Shown here piece after piece: positions 16,770 to 24,937 of a stretch of DNA of 58,929 nt. The translations under genes were made by a program, and so were the position numbers. Source of the stretch: DATFYM01 sp035315065 (GTDB lineage: Bacteria; Acidobacteriota; Terriglobia; UBA7540). Numbering within the stretch: the stretch's first letter is position 1; every line of letters starts with the position of its first letter. The stretch is taken from contig DATFYM010000008.1 of NCBI GenBank assembly GCA_035315065.1, forward strand, positions 1 to 58,929, in the 5' to 3' direction. The notes beneath the pieces are model-generated. The model was not told where the DNA came from. It did not search any database and was given only the letters and a program-made list of their open reading frames with translations.

Positions 16770-17879
16770 TCAATCATCAGTACCGTGCAGCTCCCGCGAC
16801 GCCGTGGCCGAAGCCAGCCGCTGCTCGTCGCGGTCGATCGGTTTCTTCCACCAGCAGTCCGCGCCGCAGAGAACACCCTCGACGGCGGTGGAGCCTTCGG
16901 GCTCGGGGCTCGATTCAGCATAGGCTACGGCATCGTCGATCTCGTCGCGAATCTTCTGTTCCAGGTCCTGCAGGTCCTGGTGGGTCACCACCCGGCTCCC
17001 CAGCAGAGTCAGCTCGAAGCGCGGAATGGGATCGTTCTTGGCCTCTCGCTCCAGCACCTCGCGTGGGACGTACTCGGCCGCGTCGTGCGCCGAGTGGCCC
17101 GCCATCCGAAAGGTCTTGCACTCGATGAAAGTGGGCCCCAAGCCCTTCCGGGCGTGGGAGATGGCGTGCCGCACCGCCTCGTAGACCGCCAGAACATCGT
17201 TGCCGTCGACGGTGAAGCCCACCATCCCGTAGGCCGGTCCGCGAACGGAAAGCTTGTTCACCAGGAATTGCTGGGTGGCGGGAGTGGAATAGGCATAACC
17301 GTTGTTGTTGCAGATGAAGACCACGGGCAACTGCATCACGGCCGCCATATTCATGGCCTCGTGCACGTCGCCCCGGCTGGTGGTGCCCTCGCCGAAGTGC
17401 ACCAGCACCACGCGGCGCTGGCCTCGCCGTTTCAGCGCCATGGCCACGCCACAGGCGACGGGCAAAGTATCGCCCAGGGGAGAAATGATGGGAATAACCC
17501 TCAGGTTCAAGTCGCCCAAGTGAAGCGTGTTGTCACGTCCGCGCGTGGGCGTGTTGGCGCGCGCCATCCAGTTGGCCATGATCTGGCGCAGGGAGAAACC
17601 GCGAAGGAAAAAAGACGAAAAGTCGCGGTGGCTCGGCAGCACCCAATCGCCCTCCGCTAACTGGATCGCTGATCCAACGCCGATCGCCTCCTGGCCGCGG
17701 CCGGTGTAGACGCCTCCCACAATCTTGCCCTGGCGGTAGAGCACATTTTCGATCCGCGACTCGGCCTCGCGTGTTAGTTTCAGGGCATAGAGCATCTTGA
17801 CCAGCGCGGCGTCGTCCACCTTGTGCCTACCCTTCAGAGCCGCGCCACGATTCAGGGGCCTTAGTGTAAAGCGTCGCAT
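16770..17879 (-). CDS. 2-oxoacid dehydrogenase E1 component, alpha subunit (copy 1)
   Basis: 369 residues. The TPP-binding fold shows YRQGKIVGGVYTGRGQEA, LPSHRDFSSF (His-Arg-Asp loop), and then the TPP motif, which reads FGEGTTSRGDVHEAMN at 162-176: the usual GDG is GEG here (163-165). The NNN at 191-193 and GPTFIECKTFRMAGHSAHD (phosphorylation-loop region of mammalian homologues) are kept. The Asp-to-Glu change is conservative, so Mg2+ binding could survive. It has a longer, Trp-containing C-terminal tail than copy 2. Confidence 0.93.
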   Translation of the reverse strand: MRRFTLRPLNRGAALKGRHKVDDAALVKMLYALKLTREAESRIENVLYRQGKIVGGVYTGRGQEAIGVGSAIQLAEGDWVLPSHRDFSSFFLRGFSLRQIMANWMARANTPTRGRDNTLHLGDLNLRVIPIISPLGDTLPVACGVAMALKRRGQRRVVLVHFGEGTTSRGDVHEAMNMAAVMQLPVVFICNNNGYAYSTPATQQFLVNKLSVRGPAYGMVGFTVDGNDVLAVYEAVRHAISHARKGLGPTFIECKTFRMAGHSAHDAAEYVPREVLEREAKNDPIPRFELTLLGSRVVTHQDLQDLEQKIRDEIDDAVAYAESSPEPEGSTAVEGVLCGADCWWKKPIDRDEQRLASATASRELHGTDD

Positions 17880-18613
17880 ATCTCTCTCGGGCAGTCGTGA
17901 GCCAGCAAGCTACGAGGTCCCATAAACTGTCCCATTCTTGCCGGCGACACCGTCGATCCAACCCGCGCCACATTCCCTGATTGACTGTAAGCGCCACATG
18001 CCTTCCTGCTCTATCTTCGGTTACGCCGGGAAGAGCGTGGCGACGCGCCGGCCATAGCTTGTCAGGAGCCTCAGGACCTGCCGCCATTTAGTAAAATGGG
18101 TCGCGAAAAACTGCTGTTTTCTGCCGTGTTCATGCGCGTTTTTGACAGAAAATGGTAAAATTCGGTAAGATTCTGCATCAAAAACAAAAATAAGCGCTTA
18201 AGGCTCGGCGAAAACACGGTTAGCAAGTCCTTTAGATTGAGCAAGCCTTCCCCCGTTCTCCGCCGAAGCTTGGCAAATAACCATCTTAGAATCAACAGAT
18301 CGCCCTCGCCACGTTTCACTTGCCCGACAAAACCCGAGAGGCCTCCCGCAGGTCGAACGGAGATGAATTTTCTCAATTCAACCATATCGGTAACCATGCG
18401 CGGCCAAGGACCACCCTCGAATTCAGGTGGCTCATTCGCTGTAGCCACTCTACCGTGGCATGCCAAGCCGTGGGCCGGACTGGTGGCTTCATCATACAAA
18501 CAAGCCTATCATATAATTATAGAAAAGCCAAGTCCTTTCTTAGGTATCGAGGCTCGGAAACTCTTTGCACTCTCAGGTCGCACACCTATTGCGAGCTGTC
18601 AATTCTCTTTTGC
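17880..18613. other. AT-rich gap between two E1-alpha genes, no gene supported
   Basis: Composition is clearly less GC-rich than its surroundings, with runs such as AAAAACAAAAATAAGCGC. A 142-residue open frame on the minus strand (18071-18499) has no recognisable domain and was not accepted. A promoter-like TTGACA-18-TAAGAT lies on the plus strand at 18142-18171, with no clear gene after it. Could be a remnant of an inserted element or hold a small RNA. Confidence 0.4.
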
Positions 18614-19585
18614 TCAGCCGATGCTGTAAACCGGTCGCGCGGCTCCCTCGGGCGGCGGGAACGGACTCGCCTCCGCGGCCTCCAGGTCCTCGCGCACCTC
18701 CTGCTCCACGCGCTCGTCGATGGCCAACCACTCCTCCTTGGTCATCAGTTTCTTGCGCTTCACGGCCCTCTTGAAGAGCGCGATGGGGTCCAAGTTCTGC
18801 CAGTAGACAAGTTGTTCCCGGGGCACGTAGCGCGCGTCGTCATGCTCGGCGTGACCCTTCATCCGCATGGTTTTGCACTCGATCAGCGTGGGGCCGTGGC
18901 CGTGTCGAGCCCACTCCGCCGCTTCGGCCGTGGCCTCGTAAACCTTCAGCGCCACGTTCCCTTCGATTACCCGGGAAGGAATGCCATAAGCCTTGGCGCG
19001 GCTCGCAAGATGGTAGGTGGCAGACTGCTTGCTCACTGGTGTCGAGTACGCCCAGCCGTTGTTTTCCACGATCAGCACCAGCGGCAATCTCTTCACTGCC
19101 GCGAAGTTCAGTCCCTCGTGCACGGGGGTGGTGCTCATGGCCCCGTCGCCCACAAAGGTCAGCGCCACGCGCTTCTCGCCTCGGATCTTGGCCGCCAAGC
19201 CGATACCCGCCAGCACTGGAACCAGTTCGCCGAGCATGCTGATGGGGGCCACCACGCCTCGCTGGAGATCGCCGAAGTGGGTGTTGGCATCGCGGCCAGC
19301 CGTGGGGCCGCCTACCCGCGCCATGTATTGCATAAAGACGTCGCGTGGCCGGAAACCCCGTACCAGCATCGCCCCGACGTTGCGAATCATGCCGCCCAGG
19401 AAGTCCTCTGGCTGAAGGGCGTAGGCCGCGGCCACCGAGATCGCCTCCTGGCCCAGCGACGAATAGACCCCGCCCACCACCTTGCCCTGCCGGTAGAGCG
19501 TCGATAGTTGCTCGTCGACCCGGCGGTTGAGGCGCATGTAGTAGTACAGGTCGTGAATCTGATCGCTCGTCAGTTTGATCGCCAT
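18614..19585 (-). CDS. 2-oxoacid dehydrogenase E1 component, alpha subunit (copy 2)
   Basis: 323 residues, a paralogue of the gene at 16770-17879. It has the canonical TPP motif VGDGAMSTTPVHEGLNFAA (GDG 146-148) and ENN at 163-170, RGRDANTHFGDL-like glycine loop, and KGHAEHDDARYVPRE. It lacks copy 1's N-terminal and C-terminal extensions. Two E1-alpha genes next to one E1-beta and one E2 suggest alternative E1 heterotetramers with different 2-oxoacid preferences, or a split of roles after duplication. Confidence 0.93.
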   Translation of the reverse strand: MAIKLTSDQIHDLYYYMRLNRRVDEQLSTLYRQGKVVGGVYSSLGQEAISVAAAYALQPEDFLGGMIRNVGAMLVRGFRPRDVFMQYMARVGGPTAGRDANTHFGDLQRGVVAPISMLGELVPVLAGIGLAAKIRGEKRVALTFVGDGAMSTTPVHEGLNFAAVKRLPLVLIVENNGWAYSTPVSKQSATYHLASRAKAYGIPSRVIEGNVALKVYEATAEAAEWARHGHGPTLIECKTMRMKGHAEHDDARYVPREQLVYWQNLDPIALFKRAVKRKKLMTKEEWLAIDERVEQEVREDLEAAEASPFPPPEGAARPVYSIG

Positions 19586-19690
19586 TCGGCTCTCAGTTTT
19601 CCGTTTTCAGTCTCCAGTCGTCAGTTTTCAGTCATCACTCCCCAGCTACCGCAGCCCGAGGCTGTCCCTACTGAGAACTGACAACCTAAG
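19586..19690. repeat. Word-repeat block (TCAGTTTTCAGTCTCCAGTC type)
   Basis: Tandem TTTTCCGTTTTCAGTCTCCAG / GTCAGTTTTCAGTCATC words followed by an inverse copy (ACTGAGAACTGACAAC). Precedes the E1-alpha copy 2 start. Confidence 0.75.
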
Positions 19691-19709
19691 ACTGGTAACC
19701 ATCCTATTT

Positions 19710-20141
19710 TTCAATCACTTGATGGCTTTCCATCGAGTACGCCGTTTGTTTTCATCAACATGGAGCCCAAATGGGTTCGTACCGAAAAACCTAACCCAAG
19801 ATCTCTATTGATATCAATAAAATTTGGGTTCGGTCCGATGAAAATCGACTTTCTCCCCCGCGTGAATTGTCCTGGATTTTTGCATTTTGGACTGGAGAAC
19901 GCCCGGTGTAACGGTTGCTTGTCAAGCCGAAATCTATATCAATCCGGGAAGTCAGGGTTCTGAACCGTTCAACGATGAACAAAGAAGCCATTCTAGCTTA
20001 ACTCCCTTAACCTTCAATCAGATGGTGGCTTTCAGAAAAATATACTATTTGTTTTCATTAGCATGCAGGCCAAATGGGTTCGTATCGAAAAACCTAAGCC
20101 AAGATCTCGATTGATTTCAATAAAATTTGGGTTCGGTCCGA
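19710..20141 (+). repeat. Two direct copies of a ~130-bp element (19710-19838 and 20012-20141)
   Basis: Both copies share, in order, TTCAATCA, GGCTTTC, TTTGTTTTCAT, CAAATGGGTTCGTA, CGAAAAACCTAA, CCAAGATCTC, TTGAT, and AATAAAATTTGGGTTCGGTCCG. Scattered substitutions separate them. The start-to-start distance is about 302 bp. Partial relatives (CCAAATGGGTTCGTAATGGGTTCGGTCCG and TTTGTTTTCAATAAGTCAGTGGCTTCGG) are at 57.59-57.66 kb. AT-rich, non-coding. Confidence 0.85.
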
Positions 20142-20262
20142 AAAAAGTCATGTCACATAGGCTCAATGCCCACAATTGGGAATCAAGCAATGCCTCGCGA
20201 CTCCCCTCGGCTGGGGCTGGTTCTGGCAGCTGCGAGTCTCGCTCGTCGTGGCTCGGCTTTCT

Positions 20263-20640
20263 TCACTTTGCGGAGGGCGTCCTCGTGGCAACCGATGTGG
20301 TGAGCCATTCCCGCGTCTTTGTGCCGTCCTCCAAGGCGTGCTCGGCGATGACAAACTCTTCATCCACTTTGATGGGCTTCCCACAGTGGTCGCACTCCCA
20401 TCCTAATTCGCCAGCGATAACATGCTCTCGTTGCCTTTTTGGTTTAGCCGCAGCACACAACGATCCGATTGTATCGGTGGGCTTTGTCGGTTGGCCGTCC
20501 GGCCGCCCAATCTTAATGCATCCGGCAGGAATCCGTAACACGTATTTTTCAACCCACCGTTCGGCATGGCCGACTTGCCATGTTCCGTTTGGTCGGCGAA
20601 GCTCGAGACCCTTAAAAGACGTTACTTTCTTCCTTTTCAT
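20263..20640 (-). CDS. Hypothetical protein with CxxC motif
   Basis: 125 residues. ATG 20640 is preceded by CAGGAG at 8-base spacing. N-terminal half is basic (MKRKKVTSFKGLELRRPNG). A WECDHCGKPIKVDEEFVIAEHALEDG segment (about 81-106) has CDHC, a probable half of a zinc knuckle; His100 and other residues might complete the site. Lies 42 bp downstream of lipB on the same strand. I do not recognise the family; coding is supported by the ribosome binding site and the motif. Confidence 0.6.
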   Translation of the reverse strand: MKRKKVTSFKGLELRRPNGTWQVGHAERWVEKYVLRIPAGCIKIGRPDGQPTKPTDTIGSLCAAAKPKRQREHVIAGELGWECDHCGKPIKVDEEFVIAEHALEDGTKTREWLTTSVATRTPSAK

Positions 20641-20682
20641 GGTTCGTACTCCTGATTCCTGCTTAGCTCAGAGGCTCCCCCG

Positions 20683-21366
20683 TTACCGGGCCGTCGCTGG
20701 ATAAGATGCCGGGCTAAAGCCCGCCGCTACTTCCAGGCCGAAGACTCCGGCAAAATGACGTATCACTCGCTCGGTCAAGGCTTCCATTTCGACACGCCGT
20801 CCCAGCAACTTCTCCAGGGACGTCACGCCCTTGTCGCGCAGGCCGCAGGGAATGATCCAACCAAAATAGTTTAAGTCCGTATTTACGTTAAAAGCAAACC
20901 CATGTGACGTCACCCAGCGCGAGACGTGGACACCCATCGCTACCAGCTTGTCGTTGCCCACCCAGACCCCTGTCGCTCCGGGAACCCGGCCGGCCTCGAT
21001 CCCATACTCGCGCGCCACCTCGATGAAGACCTCTTCCAGCGAGCGCATGTACCAAGCAATGTCGCGCCGGTGTTGGGTGAGGTCCAGGATGGGGTAGCCC
21101 ACCAATTGACCCGGGCCGTGATACGTGATGTCGCCGCCCCGGTCAGTCTCAAACACTTGAGCGCCCAAGGCTGCCGCGTGCTGGTTCGAAATCAGCAGGT
21201 GCTCGCGCTTGGCATTGCGGCCGAACGTATAGACGTGCGGATGCTCCAGCAACAGCAGCGTATCCGGGATCGCGCCGGCCTTCCGCGCCGCTACTTTTTC
21301 CCGTTGTAAGCGGAGCCCTTCCGCGTAATCAAATAGGCCGAGTTGTTCGACGAACAATTGAGCCAT
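20683..21366 (-). CDS. lipB: Octanoyltransferase LipB
   Basis: 227 residues. Transfers octanoyl from acyl-carrier protein to lipoyl domains, the first step of lipoate synthesis. RGGDITYHGPGQLVGYPILDL (76-96), Lys140 in GNDKLVAMG, and the acyl-thioester Cys174 in IIPCGLRDKGVTSLE are all present. The last 13 residues (AGFSPASYPATAR) look like an added tail. Its position beside the E2 gene cluster fits its role in modifying E2 Lys43. lipA is not in the window. Confidence 0.97.
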   Translation of the reverse strand: MAQLFVEQLGLFDYAEGLRLQREKVAARKAGAIPDTLLLLEHPHVYTFGRNAKREHLLISNQHAAALGAQVFETDRGGDITYHGPGQLVGYPILDLTQHRRDIAWYMRSLEEVFIEVAREYGIEAGRVPGATGVWVGNDKLVAMGVHVSRWVTSHGFAFNVNTDLNYFGWIIPCGLRDKGVTSLEKLLGRRVEMEALTERVIRHFAGVFGLEVAAGFSPASYPATAR

Positions 21367-21785
21367 TGAATCATTGAGTCATCGGATCATTGTGCCATTT
21401 AGGGGCTTCCGCTTCAATCCAAAATCCAAAACCTCTGCTTGCTGGGTAGTGACTAAGCCCTGGTGTTTCATAATTACGGTGACGTATTCCGGGGTTCGGG
21501 ACTCGGGGTTCGGGATTCGCGGAGGAAGATTGCGGTTCGGGAATTTGTTCTGCGAATCCCGAACCCCGAACCCCGCGTGCATCGTCACCGTATTTGTGAA
21601 ATGTACCACTTAGTTTGGAGGTCTTGTAGCAGCGGTGTCCTCACCGCCGAGCTTCCTATCCTGACCAGAGCGGCGATGGGGACATCGTCCCTACACCAAA
21701 CAGAGTCACCGCCGCGTGCTGGGTAGTGGTACAGTTTGAATTTTGGGGCGGGAAAGTTTGGCAAGCCAATTGCCGTTCTGAAGAG
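21367..21785. repeat. Composite repeat region with a long hairpin
   Basis: Holds GATT/ATTGAGTCATC words (21364-21400), CCAAAATCCAAAAC words (21418-21432), and a long inverted structure at 21468-21602. The outer arms of that structure are GTTTCATAATTACGGTGACG and CGTCACCGTATTTGTGAAA; inside them are GGGGTTCGGGACTCGGGGTT words and their inverse. Next comes a GTGTCCTCACCGCCGAG... segment. GCTGGGTAGTG occurs at 21440 and again at 21718. No gene. Confidence 0.75.
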
Positions 21786-22052
21786 CTAGCGTATCTTCTT
21801 TCGGGTTTGCTTGGTCGCTCCGTAGAATTCTTCCCGTAAGAATCCCGACTGGCGCATCATGCTTTTCATCAAAGGTTCCCGAAACTCATCTACGGATACG
21901 TCTACCGTAACGACGTGCCGGTTTCCATCCTTGCCATGCTCACACTCATACTGGCTATAGGACCCCGTCTGCCTCTTAAGAGTGAAGCCTAGGGCTTCAA
22001 GGATGGACGTTACTTCATGCGGCTTTAGGCGCGGATACTTTTTTTGCCCCAC
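21786..22052 (-). CDS. HicA-like mRNA interferase toxin with altered active-site motif
   Basis: 88 residues from GTG 22052, overlapping the antitoxin gene by 28 bp in another frame. PRLKPHEVTSILEALGFTLKRQTGS is the double-stranded-RNA-binding-like HicA start, and the C-terminal LMKSMMRQSGFLREEFYGATKQT is typical of one HicA branch. The catalytic histidine normally in G-S-H is Tyr here (G30 S31 Y32). His39 in ECEHGKDG is nearby but not in the family position. The protein may therefore be inactive or use another residue. Confidence 0.8.
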   Translation of the reverse strand: MGQKKYPRLKPHEVTSILEALGFTLKRQTGSYSQYECEHGKDGNRHVVTVDVSVDEFREPLMKSMMRQSGFLREEFYGATKQTRKKIR

Positions 22053-22519
22053 TTCAGCAGTGGCACACCTTGGGGGGATTTGTTCTGTCCAGAACAAAAT
22101 GCTCGTCGCGTTCTCTGCGAACAATATACGAAAACATACGAAAACCATTTTGCAATGCGGTGAAGCCGATAGCGGAGACGGTCCGTCAACGGTGAAGGGC
22201 GAAGCACCAGGCCCCTGGTTGAACCTCCTCCAAAAACAACTTCAAGATAGCCCCACGTGGCCTCCTGAAGTTTGCCTATAGCCTGCTCTTGGGTCTTTCC
22301 TTGAGATAAGAGGTCGAGATCAACACACTCCGCTATGTATCCCGCCTTCCCATCGCGATAGACGAAGCAACGCAATACGCGCTGTGCCCCGCAGTGGGCA
22401 AACTTCAACACGGGAGCACAGATGAGCGGAGAGCCGCACTCTGGACAATGGCGCACCTCGCGAAGTGACGGAGGCGTATTCCCTTCGGTCCTATTCTCTT
22501 CTAGGGTGGATGTTCTCAA
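22025..22519 (-). CDS. HicB-like antitoxin with Cys-rich N-terminal extension
   Basis: 164 residues. TTG 22519 has GAGAGGAGAGG upstream at 7-base spacing, a strong reason for this start. Residues about 48-95 (LRCFVYRDGKAGYIAECVDLDLLSQGKTQEQAIGKLQEA) are the partial RNase H-like HicB fold. Before it, 47 residues carry CPEC (25-28), Cys34 and Cys43, a possible zinc-binding knuckle. The C-terminus is long and basic and lacks an obvious HTH. Gene order antitoxin-toxin with overlap suggests translational coupling. Confidence 0.78.
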   Translation of the reverse strand: MRTSTLEENRTEGNTPPSLREVRHCPECGSPLICAPVLKFAHCGAQRVLRCFVYRDGKAGYIAECVDLDLLSQGKTQEQAIGKLQEATWGYLEVVFGGGSTRGLVLRPSPLTDRLRYRLHRIAKWFSYVFVYCSQRTRRAFCSGQNKSPQGVPLLKWGKKSIRA

Positions 22520-22747
22520 AGTATGGCCTCTCCTCTCGATTCTTTCAACCGCAAGCCGTAACCTGAAGACGAAAAGGCAAGGTCAGAAGAATTGGTCCTG
22601 CGGTCACTCAGGGAACGCGCTGCCTCTACGGGTTTTTTAAGAACCGGCAGCAATTATTGTCTGCCTGGTTAATGATGCCCTCATTCGTCCTGTACGCTAC
22701 CTAGCGTAAAGGGCGAAGTCTGCCTCTGTCAAGACCATTTTTACATC

Positions 22748-22912
22748 TCAACCGCGTTCAACAATCTCTTCGATGCTCCAAAACTTGATCAGTGATCCCT
22801 GCTTCCATTGCGGTGTGACGCGGAGCGTTTGGTGAACCCGGCAGAAATTGTAGTGCATGCAGAACAAGGCCACGGCGTAAACGTGGTTTTCCTTTCGATC
22901 TTTTTTGACAGA
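22748..22912 (-). pseudogene. Transposase C-terminal remnant
   Basis: Reading on the minus strand, ENHVYAVALFCMHYNFCRVHQTLRVTP then WSIEEIVERG matches the C-terminal end of a common DDE transposase family (VALYFMHYNFCRxHxTLRVTPAMEAG...W.xEEIV). Only about 50 residues remain; the catalytic Asp residues and any N-terminal domain are gone. The fragment now abuts the rplU promoter. Confidence 0.75.
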
Positions 22913-22934
22913 ATCCACCCTTACCCTGTAGAAT
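22905..22934 (+). promoter_or_regulatory. Sigma70-type promoter for rplU
   Basis: TTGACA (22905-22910), 18-base spacer, TAGAAT (22929-22934), 35 bp before the rplU ATG. The leader would be about 30 nt. The -35 box lies at the boundary with the transposase remnant. Confidence 0.8.
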
Positions 22935-22969
22935 TGAAGTTTCGATCTTTCACTGCGAGAGACAACACT

Positions 22970-23278
22970 ATGTATGCAATCTTCCGAACCGGCGGCAAGC
23001 AGTACAAAGCTTCGCCAGGTGACCTGATTCGTGTGGAGCGGTTGCCGGGCGAGCCCGGCGCCGAGGTGGAGTTCAATCACGTCTTTGCGGTCCGCAAGGA
23101 CAGCCTGACGGTAGGCGTGCCCCTGGTGGAGAACGCCAAGGTGACGGCCACCATCGTGCGCAATGCGCGGGCGCCGAAGGTCCGCGTGCTGAAATACAAG
23201 GCCTCCAAGCAGTATCGGCGGACCGCCGGCCACCGGCAGGGCTACAGCGAGATTCGCATCAACGAAATCATCGGGTGA
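22970..23278 (+). CDS. rplU: 50S ribosomal protein L21
   Basis: 102 residues from ATG 22970 (MYAIFRTGGKQYKASPGDLIRVERL); upstream in-frame codons run into the promoter and transposase remnant and are not used. The C-terminal KASKQYRRTAGHRQGYSEIRI is the L21 signature. It binds 23S rRNA in the large subunit. rpmA follows after a repeat block, the standard L21-L27-Obg order. Confidence 0.98.
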   Translation: MYAIFRTGGKQYKASPGDLIRVERLPGEPGAEVEFNHVFAVRKDSLTVGVPLVENAKVTATIVRNARAPKVRVLKYKASKQYRRTAGHRQGYSEIRINEIIG

Positions 23279-23405
23279 TTGAAAGCATTGAGTGATTAGG
23301 TGATTGGGTGATTGGGTGATTGAGCGATTGAAGACGGTGCTGAATGGCTTGTTTTTCCTCAATCAGACGATCATACAATCACCCAATCACTCAATTCGAC
23401 CACTC
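23279..23405. repeat. Word-repeat hairpin (GTGATTGGGTGATTGAG type) between rplU and rpmA
   Basis: GTGATTAGGTGATTGGGTGATT... on the left; AATCACCCAATCACTCAATT on the right. Same word class as at 16.7 kb. It sits inside a ribosomal-protein operon, so the transcript must contain it. Confidence 0.85.
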
Positions 23406-23435
23406 GAAGCCGAAACTGAGGGATAGGGACAAGGT

Positions 23436-23699
23436 ATGGCGCACAAAAAAGGTTTAGGGAGTTCGCGCAACGGACGCGACTCCAATGCACAACGGTTAGG
23501 CGTAAAGCGGTTTGACGGGCAGTTTGTGAGCGGCGGATCGATCCTCGTCCGGCAGCGCGGCACCAAGCTGAAGGCGGGCGACAACGTCGGGCTGGGCCGC
23601 GACGACACCCTTTATGCCAAGGTCTCGGGTGTGGTGAGGTTCGAGGACAAGGGGCGCTCAGGTCGGTTTGTGAGCATCCTCGTACCGTCGGCCAACTAG
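23436..23699 (+). CDS. rpmA: 50S ribosomal protein L27
   Basis: 87 residues, full family length. MAHKKGLGSSRNGRDSNAQRLGVK is the L27 N-terminus that reaches the peptidyl-transferase centre. It has no Firmicutes-type cleavable leader. GAGGGATAGGGACAAGGT precedes the ATG region. Confidence 0.98.
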   Translation: MAHKKGLGSSRNGRDSNAQRLGVKRFDGQFVSGGSILVRQRGTKLKAGDNVGLGRDDTLYAKVSGVVRFEDKGRSGRFVSILVPSAN

Positions 23700-23890
23700 G
23701 AAGAATTGCCGATTGCCGATTGAAAGACAGGAAGCCAATCCACAGATTTCGCAGATTACACAGATACAGGATAAGAACAGCTCAATTCGCTTCCTTCGCC
23801 TTCTTATCATGAGTCTGTGAAATCTGCGTAATCTGTGGATTCATTTCTTCTCTTTCAATCAGCAATCTGCAATCGGCAATTCCTCGTTCC
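23700..23890. repeat. Nested word-repeat hairpin (ATTGCCGATTG and CACAGATTTCGCAGATT types)
   Basis: Outer arms use GAATTGCCGATTGCCGATTG / CAATCTGCAATCGGCAATTC. Inner arms use AATCCACAGATTTCGCAGATT and its inverse AATCTGCGTAATCTGTGGATT, with one mismatch in 21. The inner arms recur almost unchanged at 26.8 kb. Confidence 0.88.
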
Positions 23891-23913
23891 AGTCCCTAGT
23901 CCCTCTTCTTCCC

Positions 23914-24933
23914 GTGTTCATTGACGAAGCCAAAATCCAGGTGACGGGCGGCAACGGCGGCAATGGCTGCGTCGCCTTCCGGCGCGAGAAATATGTTCCC
24001 CGTGGCGGACCGAGCGGCGGCGACGGCGGCAATGGCGGCAGCGTGTATCTCGAAAGTTCCGTGCACCTCAACACGCTGCTGAAGTTCCGGTACAAGCGCG
24101 AGTTCGAAGCCGAGCGGGGCCGGCACGGCGAAGGCTCCAACCGGCACGGCCGGGACGGCGGGGACCTGACCATTACCTTGCCCGTGGGCACCGTGGTCTT
24201 CGACGAAGGGACGGGCGAAAAACTTTGGGACTTGAACAAGCCTGGACAACAGGTGTTGGCAGCCAAAGGCGGGCGCGGCGGGCGCGGAAACGCCCGGTTC
24301 GCCACCTCCACTCATCAGGCGCCGCGCAAGGCGGAGCCCGGAGAACTGGGCGAATCGCGCACCTTGAAACTCGAGCTCAAGCTTCTGGCCGACGTCGGGC
24401 TGGTAGGTTTCCCGAACGTTGGGAAGTCGACGCTGGTTTCGCGGCTGAGCGCGGCGCGACCCAAGATCGCCGATTATCCGTTCACCACCCTGGAACCCCA
24501 CCTCGGCGTGGTGGCGGTGGATGGAGAGCGCTCGTTCGTGATGGCGGACATTCCGGGCTTGATCGAGGGGGCGCACGAGGGGCGCGGGCTCGGCGTGCGC
24601 TTTCTGAAGCACGTGGAACGGACGCGCGTGCTGCTGCATCTGATTGATGTTACCGATGATCTCGACCGCGACCCCATCCAGGACTATCACGTCTTGATCA
24701 ATGAACTTGAAAGCTTCAGCGCGGTGATGGCACAAAAGCCCATGCTGCTGGTAGCGACGAAGATCGATGTGGCGGTGGAAGGCCGGCGCCGGGCGGAGTT
24801 GAGGGACTTCTGCCGGCGCGAAGGCAAGCGCCTGTACGAGATCTCCTGCGTCACGGGCGAAGGATTGGATGAGCTGAAACGGGCTACGTGGGCGATGCTC
24901 GAGGAGCAGTGCCCAGCGACGAGTGCGGAGTGA
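23914..24933 (+). CDS. obg: GTPase Obg (ribosome assembly)
   Basis: 339 residues with a GTG start (fMet-FIDEAKIQV). Glycine-rich Obg fold at 1-158 (GGNGGNGCVAFRREKYVPRG), then the G domain: G1 GFPNVGKS at 165-172, switch DYPFTTLEPHLG, G3 DIPG at 212-215, TKID at about 286, and SCVTGEG. The variable C-terminal domain is nearly absent. Involved in 50S maturation, as the L21-L27 neighbours suggest. Confidence 0.98.
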   Translation: MFIDEAKIQVTGGNGGNGCVAFRREKYVPRGGPSGGDGGNGGSVYLESSVHLNTLLKFRYKREFEAERGRHGEGSNRHGRDGGDLTITLPVGTVVFDEGTGEKLWDLNKPGQQVLAAKGGRGGRGNARFATSTHQAPRKAEPGELGESRTLKLELKLLADVGLVGFPNVGKSTLVSRLSAARPKIADYPFTTLEPHLGVVAVDGERSFVMADIPGLIEGAHEGRGLGVRFLKHVERTRVLLHLIDVTDDLDRDPIQDYHVLINELESFSAVMAQKPMLLVATKIDVAVEGRRRAELRDFCRREGKRLYEISCVTGEGLDELKRATWAMLEEQCPATSAE

Positions 24934-24937
24934 AGAC

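Noticed and set aside
18071..18499. 142-residue minus-strand ORF in an AT-rich gap.
   Set aside because: No recognisable domain or ribosome binding site; considered possible remnant, but not accepted as a gene.
18320..19507. 395-residue plus-strand frame, and similar ones at 23896-25080 and 26423-27436.
   Set aside because: Antisense to E1-alpha, obg and rlmH/cobO-type genes respectively; composition is typical of shadows.
23700..23890. Hairpin arms as REP/insertion-sequence ends.
   Set aside because: No transposase within the arms, no target duplication seen, and each gap uses a different word; so a single insertion family is unlikely.
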